Assembly: GCA_032160165.1 (NCBI GenBank)
Contig: JAVHWA010000112.1
Span: forward strand, 33,304-97,303
Length of the DNA stretch: 64,000 bases
Direction of reading: 5' to 3'
From: QHXM01 sp032160165
Lineage (GTDB): Bacteria > Acidobacteriota > Blastocatellia > Pyrinomonadales > Pyrinomonadaceae
Shown piece after piece: positions 1 to 8,274 of the stretch. Both the position numbers and the translations under genes were made by a program. Below the pieces are notes generated by a model, which was not told the DNA's origin, made no database searches, and was given only the letters and a program-made list of their open reading frames with translations. The first letter of the stretch is position 1, and each line of letters begins with the position of its first letter.

Positions 1-746
1 ACTTTCAGACCGTCCAGAAATCCATCAAGCGCCTCAAAGACCTCGAAGCAATGCAGACCGATGGTCGCTATGAGAAATTGACCAAGAAGGAACGCATCAA
101 GCTCGATCGCGAACGCGAAAGTCTCAACAAGAATCTCTCCGGCATCAAGAGCATGACACGCTTGCCCGACGTCGTCTTTATCATAGACGTGCGTAAGGAA
201 GAGATCGCTGTGGCTGAATCGAACCGCCTGGGGATTCCGGTGGTAGCGGTGGTCGATACCAATTGCTCACCCGAGGGAATCGATTACGTTATCCCCGGCA
301 ACGACGATGCGCTGCGCGCGGTCCGACTCTTTGCCTCTAGGATCGCTGATGCCGTTCTCGAAGGCCAGCAAATGATTACCGAGGGTGCGGAGGCCGCTGA
401 AGCCGGCGCCTCTGCCGCGGACACGGCCGCCGGAGACGGCGGCGCAGGTCCCCGACCGGGTAGCTCAATAGCCGCCGACAGCGGGGCGATCGCCACCACA
501 GCCGGAGAGCCGGCGCGTGAAGCGTCGACCGTAGCCGAACCGCCGAGCGCAGCACCCGCTGCGGAAGCTCAGGTATCAGCGCCTGGCAATCAGGGTTTTG
601 CAACCGCGAGTCAGCAGCCTGACAGCAGCAATCATCCTCAGGCTGGGGCCGGCGGAGATGGCGGCGTCAATCCTGAAGCAGATTCGCAGACGCAATCCAC
701 TGCTGAAGCGGACAAGGACGCTGAATCAGTCGGCGTCGCAAGCTAG
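1..746 (+). CDS. rpsB: 30S ribosomal protein S2, 5' end outside the window
   Basis: Structural protein of the small ribosomal subunit. The frame is open at the window edge and reads from base 3; the visible part carries the late S2 signature (LTKKERIKLDRE, GIKSMTRLPDVVFIIDVRKE, AVVDTNCSPEGIDYVIPGND). The first visible ATG (base 51) is internal, not the start. After the last conserved helix (to about base 370) the protein runs on for some 120 residues of Ala/Gly/Glu/Pro-rich low-complexity sequence, far longer than the short tail of E. coli S2. First gene of the usual rpsB-tsf-pyrH-frr order. The tail is probably disordered and its role is unknown. Identity is certain; length of the missing N-terminus is not visible. 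Confidence 0.96.
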   Translation, partial: FQTVQKSIKRLKDLEAMQTDGRYEKLTKKERIKLDRERESLNKNLSGIKSMTRLPDVVFIIDVRKEEIAVAESNRLGIPVVAVVDTNCSPEGIDYVIPGNDDALRAVRLFASRIADAVLEGQQMITEGAEAAEAGASAADTAAGDGGAGPRPGSSIAADSGAIATTAGEPAREASTVAEPPSAAPAAEAQVSAPGNQGFATASQQPDSSNHPQAGAGGDGGVNPEADSQTQSTAEADKDAESVGVAS

Positions 747-777
747 ATAGAGAGTATCCGTTTTATTCTTACGGCGA

Positions 778-822
778 GCGCAGTCCGAAGAAGCGGGACA
801 ATCCGCCGGGCTGCGCATTTTT
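778..822 (+). terminator. terminator-like hairpin between rpsB and tsf
   Basis: GCGCAGTCCG (778-787) pairs with CGGGCTGCGC (807-816) through ten pairs with one G-T wobble, and ATTTTT follows directly. The 19-nt loop holds a smaller GC stem. It may end or attenuate rpsB transcription before tsf. Confidence 0.55.
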
Positions 823-830
823 GTAAAGCA

Positions 831-926
831 GGAGTCAGAACCCAGGAGTCAGGACTCAGAATACTAAACGGCGTCCATTATTCCGCGTCCTGAGTTCTGA
901 ATTCTGACTCCTGAATCCTGAATTCT
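831..926. repeat. heptameric inverted-repeat hairpin (TGAATTC-type unit)
   Basis: Right arm (about 885-926) is a run of degenerate 7-bp units (TGAGTTC, TGAATTC, TGACTCC, TGAATCC, TGAATTC); left arm (831-863) is its inverted counterpart. The two can fold into an imperfect long stem just upstream of the tsf ribosome binding site. Confidence 0.8.
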
Positions 927-956
927 TTACGCAATACGAAGGAGATGTTAGCTATC

Positions 957-1622
957 ATGGCAGACGTTACAGCCAGTGCCGTCAAGTCGGTACGAGAAAA
1001 GACCGGCGCGGGCATGATGGAGTGCAAGAGCGCACTCTCGGAAGCAAACGGAAATGAGGAGCAGGCGATTGATATTCTGCGCAAGCGCGGATTGGCTTCA
1101 GCGCGCAAGAAGGAAGGTCGGATCGCGGCCGAGGGCGCGGTGGGCTCTTACATTCACATGGGCGGTAAGGTGGGAGTCCTCATCGAAATCAACTGCGAAA
1201 CTGATTTTGTGGCTCGCACGGACGACTTTAAACAGCTAATCAAAGACATCGCAATGCACGTTGCCGCATCGGAACCCCGCTTTGTGAGTCGTTCGGAAGT
1301 CACGGCTGAGGCCCTCGACAAAGAGCGAGAGATCGCACGCGCGCAAGCGAAGAACGACCCCAAGAACGCCAGCAAGCCCGAACAGGTCATCGACATGATC
1401 GTGGAGGGTCGCTTGAACAAGTTCTACGAAGAAGCGGTATTACTTGATCAGCCTTTCGTGAAAGATCCCGCAAAGACAATTGGGGACTTGATCCAGGAGA
1501 AGACGGCGAAAACCGGAGAGCGAATTACAATTCGCCGCTTCGCGCGGTACAAGATGGGCGAGGGATTAGCCAAGCGTGAAGACGACTTTGAGGGCGAGGT
1601 CGCCGCGCTGGCAGGACAGTAA
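957..1622 (+). CDS. tsf: elongation factor Ts
   Basis: Guanine nucleotide exchange factor that recycles EF-Tu-GDP. At 221 aa it is the short form of the family (E. coli 283 aa). The N-terminal UBA-like region and the EF-Tu-contacting segment are intact: KTGAGMMECK at residues 15-24 and the diagnostic TDFV at 82-85 within EINCETDFVAR. Two in-frame ATGs exist, at 945 and 957. The AAGGAG at 939-944 lies against the first, so 957, which gives the family-typical MADVTASAVK start, is chosen. It lies between rpsB and pyrH as in most bacteria. Confidence 0.96.
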   Translation: MADVTASAVKSVREKTGAGMMECKSALSEANGNEEQAIDILRKRGLASARKKEGRIAAEGAVGSYIHMGGKVGVLIEINCETDFVARTDDFKQLIKDIAMHVAASEPRFVSRSEVTAEALDKEREIARAQAKNDPKNASKPEQVIDMIVEGRLNKFYEEAVLLDQPFVKDPAKTIGDLIQEKTAKTGERITIRRFARYKMGEGLAKREDDFEGEVAALAGQ

Positions 1623-1692
1623 GTTCAACGTTCAATGTTCGCCCCCAATAGTTCGCGGAGAACATTGAACGCTGAACCTTGAAGCTTGAACA
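1623..1692. repeat. heptameric hairpin (GTTCAAC-type) abutting pyrH
   Basis: An 18-bp arm at 1623-1640 (units TTCAACG, TTCAATG) pairs with 1660-1677 at 17 of 18 positions. More units run up to base 1692, only a few bases from the pyrH start, so this repeat fills the place where a Shine-Dalgarno would normally sit. Confidence 0.8.
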
Positions 1693-1696
1693 CATC

Positions 1697-2455
1697 ATGA
1701 CGACTGACACACCGGCGACGGGCGACGCTAAGCCAGCTTACCATCGCATCCTGCTGAAGCTTTCGGGTGAGGCCCTGATGGGCGCCCAAAACTACGGCAT
1801 CGACGTGGAAGTGGCGCGACAAGTGGCCGGCGAGCTCAAGGCCCTTCGCGATCGGAACGTCGAAGTCGCGGTAGTGGTTGGTGGCGGGAATATCTTTCGC
1901 GGGGTCTCGAAAAGCGCGGGGAACATGAACCGTTCCAGCGCTGACTATATCGGGATGCTGGCGACCATCATGAACGCCGTGGTGCTGCAGGACGCTCTCG
2001 AAAAAATCGGAGTCTACACTCGCGTGATGTCGGCCATAGAGATTCCTCAACTGGCCGAGCCGTTCATTCGCCGCCGCGCCATTCGCCACCTGGAGAAAGG
2101 CCGGATAGTGATTTTTGCGGCCGGGACGGGAAATCCGTACTTCACCACTGATTCCGCCGCCGCGCTTCGCGCCCTGGAGATCAAGGCCGAAGTAATCCTT
2201 AAAGCGACGAAGGTCGACGGTGTCTACAATGCCGATCCGATGATCGACAAGAACGCAACTCGATACGACTGCATAACCTATCAGGAAGTGCTTGAGCAGC
2301 AGCTCAAAGTCATGGATGCTTCGGCCATCTCGCTCTGCATGGATAACAACCTGCCGATCGTCGTCTTTAACATGCGAACGCACGGCAATATCATGCGCGT
2401 GGTGACTGCTGAAGAGGGCGTAGGAACGCGCGTCTGCGTTGATCGTGAAAAGTGA
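1697..2455 (+). CDS. pyrH: uridylate kinase
   Basis: Phosphorylates UMP to UDP in de novo pyrimidine synthesis; cytoplasmic hexamer of the amino acid kinase fold, usually about 240 aa (252 here). Visible motifs: KLSGEALMG (residues 21-29), VVGGGNIFRG, the acceptor region TGNPYFTTDSAA, and KATKVDGVYNADPM. ATG 1697 is chosen; an in-frame TTG at 1679 lies inside the upstream repeat. No clear Shine-Dalgarno is present, because the repeat occupies the leader, and the stop codon lies inside the next repeat, so the gene is framed by repeat sequence on both sides. Confidence 0.95.
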   Translation: MTTDTPATGDAKPAYHRILLKLSGEALMGAQNYGIDVEVARQVAGELKALRDRNVEVAVVVGGGNIFRGVSKSAGNMNRSSADYIGMLATIMNAVVLQDALEKIGVYTRVMSAIEIPQLAEPFIRRRAIRHLEKGRIVIFAAGTGNPYFTTDSAAALRALEIKAEVILKATKVDGVYNADPMIDKNATRYDCITYQEVLEQQLKVMDASAISLCMDNNLPIVVFNMRTHGNIMRVVTAEEGVGTRVCVDREK

Positions 2456-2532
2456 TAAGTGATAGGTGATGGGTAATATGAGAGAACTTGTCTTCTCTTA
2501 TCACCCATCACCCTCACTCATTACTTATCACA
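2450..2532. repeat. heptameric hairpin (GTGATAA-type) starting in the pyrH stop codon
   Basis: Units GTGATAA, GTGATAG, GTGATGG, GTAATAT on the left are mirrored by CTTATCACCCATCACC and TTACTTATCAC on the right. The pyrH TGA (2453-2455) is part of the first unit, so the repeat begins inside the gene. Confidence 0.8.
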
Positions 2533-2554
2533 TAAGAGTTTCGGAGAAACACTT

Positions 2555-3115
2555 ATGAGCGAGAAGGATGTGATTAAAGAAGCTCGGCCGCGGATGGAGG
2601 CGGCAATCGAGGACGTTCGACGAAAGCTGGCCACCGTGCGCACCGGACGCGCCGCCGTCAGCCTATTGGACAGCGTTATGGTTGAATACTACGGTACTCC
2701 AACGCCTCTCAGCCAAATGGCTTCAGTTCATGTGCCCGAGCCGCAGATGCTTACCGTCCAGCCGTGGGACCTGACTCAGCTGGCGACCATTGAGAAAGCC
2801 GTCCGAGCCGCGGATCTGGGACTTAATCCCTCGAACGACGGGAAGCTGATACGCATTCCCATCCCTCCCCTAACAGAAGAGCGCCGCAAGCAGCTAGCCA
2901 AGCAGGTCCACGAGATCGCGGAAGAGCACCGCACGGCTGTCCGTAACATTCGACGCGACTCGAACGATCGCTTGAAGAAAATGCTCAAGGACAAGGCGAT
3001 CTCGGAAGACGCCGAACACGACGGGCTGGACGAAATTCAAAAGCTGACCAACACCTTCATCGGTAAGATCGATGAATTGATGAAGAGCAAAGAGACCGAG
3101 ATTCTCAGCGTCTAG
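2555..3115 (+). CDS. frr: ribosome recycling factor
   Basis: Splits post-termination ribosomes together with EF-G. 186 aa, the usual length. The sequence starts MSEKDVIKEARPRMEAAIED and carries the family core VRTGRAAVSLLDSVMVEYYG and the C-terminal three-helix region DAEHDGLDEIQKLTN. GGAGA at about 2540 supports the ATG at 2555. Last gene of the rpsB-tsf-pyrH-frr group and followed at once by a strong intrinsic terminator. Confidence 0.97.
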   Translation: MSEKDVIKEARPRMEAAIEDVRRKLATVRTGRAAVSLLDSVMVEYYGTPTPLSQMASVHVPEPQMLTVQPWDLTQLATIEKAVRAADLGLNPSNDGKLIRIPIPPLTEERRKQLAKQVHEIAEEHRTAVRNIRRDSNDRLKKMLKDKAISEDAEHDGLDEIQKLTNTFIGKIDELMKSKETEILSV

Positions 3116-3126
3116 TCGTGAGCGGC

Positions 3127-3163
3127 AAAGAGAAGCCGAGGAAAACTCCTCGGCTTCTCTTTT
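3127..3163 (+). terminator. rho-independent terminator after frr
   Basis: A perfect 15-bp stem (3127-3141 with 3148-3162) with a six-base loop runs straight into a T-tract on +. It sits between convergent frr and ftsH and may also serve ftsH, although the T-tract on - is only three bases. Confidence 0.93.
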
Positions 3164-3186
3164 TGCTCTATCTCTTCCCTTTGCGC

Positions 3187-5124
3187 TTATGCCGGCGCGG
3201 GATTGCTTCCGGTTATTGGTGGAAGGATCGGCTTCAAGGGTTTCGCCGATGGTTCCTTCAACTGCGGACGCTCATCGTCGCCGGAAGCCGGCGGCGGCTC
3301 CTCGTCAAGCGGAAGGCCCGCCACGATGCGTCTGATCTGAACTCCATCAAGCGATTCGCGCTCGAGCAGCGTCTCAGATAACCGCACCATGGTTTCGCGG
3401 TTTTCTTCGATTATCTGTTTGGCCCGCTCGTATTGCGCCGAGATGATCTTCTTCACTTCCTGATCTATCTTGATCGCAGTGTCCTCCGAAAAGTCCCGGT
3501 GTTGTGCGATCTCGCGGCCCAAAAAGATCTGTTCTTCTTTCTTTCCGAAGGTCAAAGGTCCCAGTTCTGACATGCCGTACTCGCACACCATCGCGCGTGC
3601 CAGCTCGGTGGCCCGCTCGATGTCGTTGCTTGCGCCGGTGGTGATGCTGCCGAGGAAAAGCTCCTCAGCAATGCGACCGCCCATCAGGATCGCGATCTGA
3701 CCCACAAGATACTCGCGTGAGTAGTTGTGACGATCGCCCTCCGGCAATTGCTGTGTGACGCCCAGCGCCATTCCCCGCGGAATGATTGTCACCTTGTGTA
3801 CCGGGTCTGCATTTGGCACCTTGAGCCCGACGAGAGTGTGCCCGGCCTCGTGATAGGCAGTCACGCGTTTCTCCTCGTTGGAGATCACCATGCTCTTGCG
3901 CTCGGCGCCCATCAAGACCTTATCTTTTGCCAGCTCGAAATCCGGCATCGCGACCAGCTTCTTGTTGTAGCGGGCGGCGTTCAGTGCAGCCTCGTTGACC
4001 AGGTTGGCAAGGTCCGCACCGGTAAAGCCCGGTGTTCCTCGCGCGATAACGCTGATGTCCACGTCTTCGCCGAGCGGTATCTTGCGCGTGTGAACTTTAA
4101 GGATGCCCTCGCGTCCACGCACATCGGGTCGCGAAACAACCACGCGGCGATCAAAGCGTCCCGGCCGAAGCAAAGCGGGATCGAGAACGTCGGGACGGTT
4201 CGTCGAGGCAATCAGGATCACTCCGTCATTCGATTCGAAGCCGTCCATTTCAACCAGGAGTTGGTTGAGCGTCTGCTCGCGCTCGTCATGGCCACCGCCG
4301 AGACCTGCGCCTCTGTGGCGACCGACGGCGTCGATTTCGTCTATGAAGATGATGCAGGGCGCGTTCTTTTTGCCTTGCTCGAAGAGGTCTCTGACTCGAC
4401 TCGCTCCGACGCCGACGAACATTTCCACGAAGTCCGAACCCGAAATCGAGAAGAACGGAACGTTGGCCTCGCCCGCGATAGCGCGCGCCAATAGGGTCTT
4501 GCCCGTCCCCGGCGGGCCCATCATCAACACGCCCTTGGGAATTCGTCCACCGAGCTTCTGAAATTTCTGCGGTTCCTTAAGGAACTCAATGATTTCCTGC
4601 AGCTCCTCTTTGGCTTCTTCGACGCCGGCTACGTCTTTGAACGTAACCCGCTTTTGCTGGTTATTAAGGAGCTTCGCGCGGGATTTACCGAAACTGAGCG
4701 CTTTGTTGCCGCCGGACTGCATCTGCCGAAGCATGAAGATCCAGATGCCGATGATGAACAGTATCGGCGCCCAGCCAAGAAGTACGCTCCAAAGTACGTT
4801 GTTGCCGACCGGCTCCTCTTGAACACTATCGACTCTTGATTTCCCGTTCGCATCCTTCTCAGTCGCGAGTTTCATCAGTTCGGCTTTGCGAAACTCATTG
4901 GCCAATGGCGCGCGAAATTCCTGCCCGCCCCTGTCGATAGCCGTGGCCTCTTGTTGCTTAAAGATCACTTGCTTCAGTTCGCCGTTCTGGATCTTCGCTT
5001 CCAGTTGTGTAAGGTCGATCTGTGAAGCGCTCTTGCCCTGCGGATTCGCGAAGAACTTGTAGAGCAGCAGCGCGCCGACCACGATGAACATCCAGAAAAT
5101 TATTTGTCTAGCCGTAGAACTCAA
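3187..5124 (-). CDS. ftsH: ATP-dependent zinc metalloprotease FtsH
   Basis: Membrane-anchored AAA+ protease that degrades misfolded membrane proteins and regulators. Two N-terminal membrane segments (about 8-26 and 113-132) flank a periplasmic domain. Then come Walker A GPPGTGKT (203-210), Walker B CIIFIDEIDAVG, the arginine-finger region LLRPGRFDR, and the zinc site HEAGH (425-429). The C-terminus is Pro-rich. The start is placed at TTG 5124, giving MSSTARQIIFW as in other FtsH proteins, with GGAGG about 12 bases upstream. The open frame continues to GTG 5226 with 34 more residues lacking family character. Downstream of tilS and hpt in the classical order. Confidence 0.96.
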   Translation of the reverse strand: MSSTARQIIFWMFIVVGALLLYKFFANPQGKSASQIDLTQLEAKIQNGELKQVIFKQQEATAIDRGGQEFRAPLANEFRKAELMKLATEKDANGKSRVDSVQEEPVGNNVLWSVLLGWAPILFIIGIWIFMLRQMQSGGNKALSFGKSRAKLLNNQQKRVTFKDVAGVEEAKEELQEIIEFLKEPQKFQKLGGRIPKGVLMMGPPGTGKTLLARAIAGEANVPFFSISGSDFVEMFVGVGASRVRDLFEQGKKNAPCIIFIDEIDAVGRHRGAGLGGGHDEREQTLNQLLVEMDGFESNDGVILIASTNRPDVLDPALLRPGRFDRRVVVSRPDVRGREGILKVHTRKIPLGEDVDISVIARGTPGFTGADLANLVNEAALNAARYNKKLVAMPDFELAKDKVLMGAERKSMVISNEEKRVTAYHEAGHTLVGLKVPNADPVHKVTIIPRGMALGVTQQLPEGDRHNYSREYLVGQIAILMGGRIAEELFLGSITTGASNDIERATELARAMVCEYGMSELGPLTFGKKEEQIFLGREIAQHRDFSEDTAIKIDQEVKKIISAQYERAKQIIEENRETMVRLSETLLERESLDGVQIRRIVAGLPLDEEPPPASGDDERPQLKEPSAKPLKPILPPITGSNPAPA

Positions 5125-5323
5125 AATATTTTCAACGCCTCCGATGCCGATAATACTCCATTTCGGCACCCTTTGTCGCTCCCACGGGTTTTCCACTAAA
5201 CTGCGCGGGAGCATGAGCAGAACCAAGTTTCCGCTCGTTACGCAGTAGCCCCTTTAAGATGCCGTACCCTCGCTCCGAGTTGCGCTTTTCCATACCTCGC
5301 GCTGGCCGCTTCTCCGAATCAAC

Positions 5324-5848
5324 TCAGGAGCTTTGACCCTTTTGAGCAAACGTCGCCAAATATGGCAATCCTCTCCAGCGGTCCTGAAATGCAAGGCCGT
5401 ATCCGAAAACATAGTTCTCGTGCGTCTCGAAGGCCCGCCAGTCGGGCTCAAGCTGGACCCGACGTCGGTCGGGCTTGTTCAGCAGCACGCACAGGCGAAT
5501 CTCTGCCGCTCCGTGCGCTCTCAATTGCTCCACCAGATATTCCTGGGTTACTCCGGTATCGAGAACACCTTCGACCAGCAGCACGTCTCGTCTGGAGAGA
5601 TCAACCTGAGTGGTGAAAGAAATATCCTCCACGCCGCCCAGCGATTGATGGTCGTGGCGAATAAAAGCTGTGCGAATCGGCTTGCCAAGCGCTCGCAGCA
5701 GGTCCGCCAGGAAAATAAAACTGTCGTCCAACACGCCGAGGACTGTGAAGTCCCTTCCCTCGTATGCCTGAGCGATTTCGCCGGCGAGTGCCTGAACTCG
5801 CTCAGCGATTTCAGCCGCGCTGTATACCTCTATGATCTCTTCTGCCAT
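5324..5848 (-). CDS. hpt: hypoxanthine-guanine phosphoribosyltransferase
   Basis: Purine salvage enzyme joining hypoxanthine or guanine to PRPP. 174 aa, the normal length. The PRPP loop is LLVEGVLDTGVT (residues 90-101). Most family members have an acidic pair (VEDIIDTG), whereas here the second acid is Gly; the later Asp-Thr-Gly is kept. The nucleotide-loop analogue RHDHQSLGG and the C-terminal GLPYLATF are also visible. The neighbours tilS and ftsH make the assignment firm. Activity is likely retained but the altered loop could change metal or PRPP handling. Confidence 0.9.
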   Translation of the reverse strand: MAEEIIEVYSAAEIAERVQALAGEIAQAYEGRDFTVLGVLDDSFIFLADLLRALGKPIRTAFIRHDHQSLGGVEDISFTTQVDLSRRDVLLVEGVLDTGVTQEYLVEQLRAHGAAEIRLCVLLNKPDRRRVQLEPDWRAFETHENYVFGYGLAFQDRWRGLPYLATFAQKGQSS

Positions 5849-5886
5849 TTCACCCGGCCTTGAATAAAAGCTGCCTACAATGGAAA

Positions 5887-5910
5887 ACCGCCTGCGCTAA
5901 GCGGGGCGGT
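5887..5910. repeat. short GC palindrome shared with the 44.3-kb element
   Basis: ACCGCC and GGCGGT enclose TGCGCTAAGCGG. The core CCGCCTGCG(C/T)TA recurs at about 44302-44316, which suggests a dispersed small palindrome. It lies between tilS and hpt. Confidence 0.55.
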
Positions 5911-5952
5911 GAGTCAAGAGTGATTGTAGGAGAGCAGTGTCGCCTTTTCAAC

Positions 5953-7068
5953 CTATTTCATGTAAAAGCGCAATAGGCTCCGTCTTCGTTCAACAAAAGC
6001 GCCTCCGGGCAGCTCTGCAACGCGGCCACCACGGCCGGCAATCAGAAGCTTTTCGATCCCCGTTAGATGAACCAACTCTATACGGCGCAGGTCCCCGCGG
6101 GCGCTTTCAAGCCATAGCCGCAGCGCTCTCCTGCGAATAGCGAGCGGGGCATCCACCAGAACATCTACCAGCAGCGGAGCGGTTTCGGATGTAGCATCGT
6201 ACTCGGCATCGGGCAAGCCGGCGGTTGCAGCAACCAGCAAGGTTTCAGCGGCAATATTTAATACGGCAGCGTCCTCTCGCAGAAGTTCTGCTGAGCGAGC
6301 CAGCGATTCGACGACGCGCGGGTTGAATGTTTCCATCAACGGCAGGAGTTGACGGCGGACACGAACGCGCGCGAAGCGTTCGTCGAGATTCATCTGGTCG
6401 ACAGCAAAGGCCACTCCGCGTTCATGGCAGTAAGCTTCGGTTTGGGAACGTCGCGCCCAGCTAACAAGAGGTCTCACCAGTAGAGTCTCGCTACTGGAAG
6501 CGAGCGTCCGCACGGGCTCGATGCCGCCCAGGCCCTCGGCTCCGCTTCCGCGCAAAAGCCTTAACAGCACTGTCTCAGCCTGATCGTCGAGGGTATGGCC
6601 GGTCAGAACCAGACTTGATTCGCATTTCTCTGCCGCCTTCGCGAGAAAGTCGTAACGTGCGCGCCGCGCCGCCTGTTCGAGGTTATCTCCGCTATTTTGT
6701 GCCAGCTCTTTGACAGGTTTTCGCCCGAGCTTTACCTCAACTCCGAGTCTCTCCGCCAGGAGTCTGACCGCCCGCGCATCGTTCGCGCCCGCCTTCCCCC
6801 GTAATCCATGATCGAGGTGCGCGACCACAATGTGCAGGTCGACGTGGTTAGACTCCCAGAGCTCGTGCAAGGCAAGTAGCAAAGCCGTCGAGTCCGCACC
6901 TCCTGAGACTGCGACGATGACTCTCAGATCTTTCTCCGGCAGGTTTAGACGATTCCATTCTTTAGCCAGGCCTGAAGCGAACCTGCTTCGTCTTCGCTGC
7001 GAAGGCGGCGCTTCGGTGGAGAGGAACGTCGTCTTTTTAGGTCTCAGCACTTTCGGCGCGTTTGGCAT
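5953..7068 (-). CDS. tilS: tRNA(Ile)-lysidine synthase
   Basis: Converts the wobble C34 of tRNA-Ile(CAU) to lysidine so that it reads AUA. PP-loop N-type ATPase: AVSGGADSTALL with the P-loop at residues 55-60, then the family motifs VAHLDHGLRG and TGHTLDDQAETVLLRLLRGSG. 371 aa from ATG 7068. The frame also offers GTG 7152 with 28 more residues, but neither start has a good Shine-Dalgarno. The C-terminal substrate-binding region is weakly conserved as usual. First gene of tilS-hpt-ftsH on -. The 235 bases upstream hold a two-lobed palindrome. Confidence 0.94.
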   Translation of the reverse strand: MPNAPKVLRPKKTTFLSTEAPPSQRRRSRFASGLAKEWNRLNLPEKDLRVIVAVSGGADSTALLLALHELWESNHVDLHIVVAHLDHGLRGKAGANDARAVRLLAERLGVEVKLGRKPVKELAQNSGDNLEQAARRARYDFLAKAAEKCESSLVLTGHTLDDQAETVLLRLLRGSGAEGLGGIEPVRTLASSSETLLVRPLVSWARRSQTEAYCHERGVAFAVDQMNLDERFARVRVRRQLLPLMETFNPRVVESLARSAELLREDAAVLNIAAETLLVAATAGLPDAEYDATSETAPLLVDVLVDAPLAIRRRALRLWLESARGDLRRIELVHLTGIEKLLIAGRGGRVAELPGGAFVERRRSLLRFYMK

Positions 7069-7160
7069 CAATTGATTGTGTTGATCCAATGGCCTCCGCG
7101 TCAACCAGACCCGTCGCGCACGGAATCGAAGGAATACAAGAATCATTCGCACAGGTGTTG

Positions 7161-7217
7161 AGAGTTCAAGCTTCAGCTTGCGTTGCCGCGTTGAACTGCA
7201 ACCTGAAGGTTGAACTC
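7161..7217. repeat. two-lobed palindromic element (AGAGTTC outer stem)
   Basis: Outer arms AGAGTTC (7161-7167) and GAACTCT (7211-7217) enclose two inner palindromes, CAAGCTTCAGCTTG and CAACCTGAAGGTT. The lobes differ in sequence, yet each is self-complementary. Same design as the elements at 26.0, 31.8 and 47.6 kb. Confidence 0.7.
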
Positions 7218-7303
7218 TAAGCGCCTGTTCGCAACCAGTATCCGTTCACCTGACAGGAACGCGTTTGCGCGATAGGCTTTCCCGGTTGGCACCCCAAAGC
7301 TTC

Positions 7304-8206
7304 TCACGCGACGATCATCGTCCCCGTACCTTCATCGGTGAACACTTCGGCCAGCAGCGCATTGCGCAGGTTTCCGTTGATGATGTGCGCGCTGCCGACG
7401 CCACGTTTGAGAAGTGCGGTGATGCCCTGGAGTTTTGGAATCATGCCGCCGGTGGCGGCACCGTCGGTGATTAAGGCCTCGGCTTCGTTCAGGGAAAGGC
7501 GAGATAGTCTGGTCTCTGGATCTTCTCCGCGTAGGCAGATACCGTCCACGTCTGAAAGGAGAATCAACTTTTCGGCCGCCAGCTGGACGGCAATCTCGGA
7601 CGCGATGGTGTCGGCGTTAATGTTGAAGACCATTCCATCATCATCCGCGCCCAGCGACGAGATCACCGGTAGATAACCCTTGTCCAGCAATACGTTGAGC
7701 AGCCGGGCGTTGATTTTTACGACGTCGCCCACATGACCGAAGTCGACGTGTTCGCGCTCGCCCGTCTGGCGATTTAGGATCTCCTTTGGCGGGCGACGCT
7801 CTGCGTGCACGATGTTGCCATCGACTCCGGAAAGTCCCACAGCCTCTACGCCTCGGTGGCGCAACGCCGCAAGGATGTCGGTGTTGATCTTGCCCGCAAA
7901 AATCATCTTCGCCATCTCGAGCGTGGCATCGTCCGTCACTCGCCGACCGTCAATGATTGTCTGTTCGACGCCCATCTGAAAGGCCAGCTCGGTCAACTGC
8001 TTTCCGCCGCCATGGACCACGCAGAGGCGAATCCCCACCTGGTGTATCAACGCCAGCTCTTCGGCAAGCGACGCCAAATTGTCGCGGTTCTCTGTCGCCT
8101 TGCCGGAGAGCTTGACCACGAAGGTCTTGCCCTGAAATCTTTGGATGTAAGGCAGGGCCTCGCGTAAGAGGTCAAGCCGTACCTGATTCGAAACTTCTGA
8201 CGACAT
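7304..8206 (-). CDS. argB: acetylglutamate kinase
   Basis: Second step of arginine synthesis: N-acetylglutamate to N-acetylglutamyl phosphate. 300 aa, amino acid kinase fold. Visible motifs: KLSGKA (residues 32-37), HGGGKQLTE (65-73), VGLSGVDGNIV, and NINADTIASEIA for substrate and ATP binding. A strong AGGAG lies seven bases before ATG 8206. The N-terminus carries a helix (SNQVRLDLLREALPYIQRFQ) of the type found in arginine-inhibited ArgB hexamers, so feedback inhibition is plausible. Last gene of the minus-strand arginine group. Confidence 0.96.
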   Translation of the reverse strand: MSSEVSNQVRLDLLREALPYIQRFQGKTFVVKLSGKATENRDNLASLAEELALIHQVGIRLCVVHGGGKQLTELAFQMGVEQTIIDGRRVTDDATLEMAKMIFAGKINTDILAALRHRGVEAVGLSGVDGNIVHAERRPPKEILNRQTGEREHVDFGHVGDVVKINARLLNVLLDKGYLPVISSLGADDDGMVFNINADTIASEIAVQLAAEKLILLSDVDGICLRGEDPETRLSRLSLNEAEALITDGAATGGMIPKLQGITALLKRGVGSAHIINGNLRNALLAEVFTDEGTGTMIVA

Positions 8207-8274
8207 CCAATTCTCCTATTGTGGATTGCGCGGCGGTGAAGCCTTCCCTGACGTTCGGGCTACTGCACCGTCCC

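Noticed and set aside
3727..4494. 255-codon open frame on + opposite ftsH
   Set aside because: It lies wholly within the AAA+ domain gene and its sequence is the complement of conserved ftsH codons.
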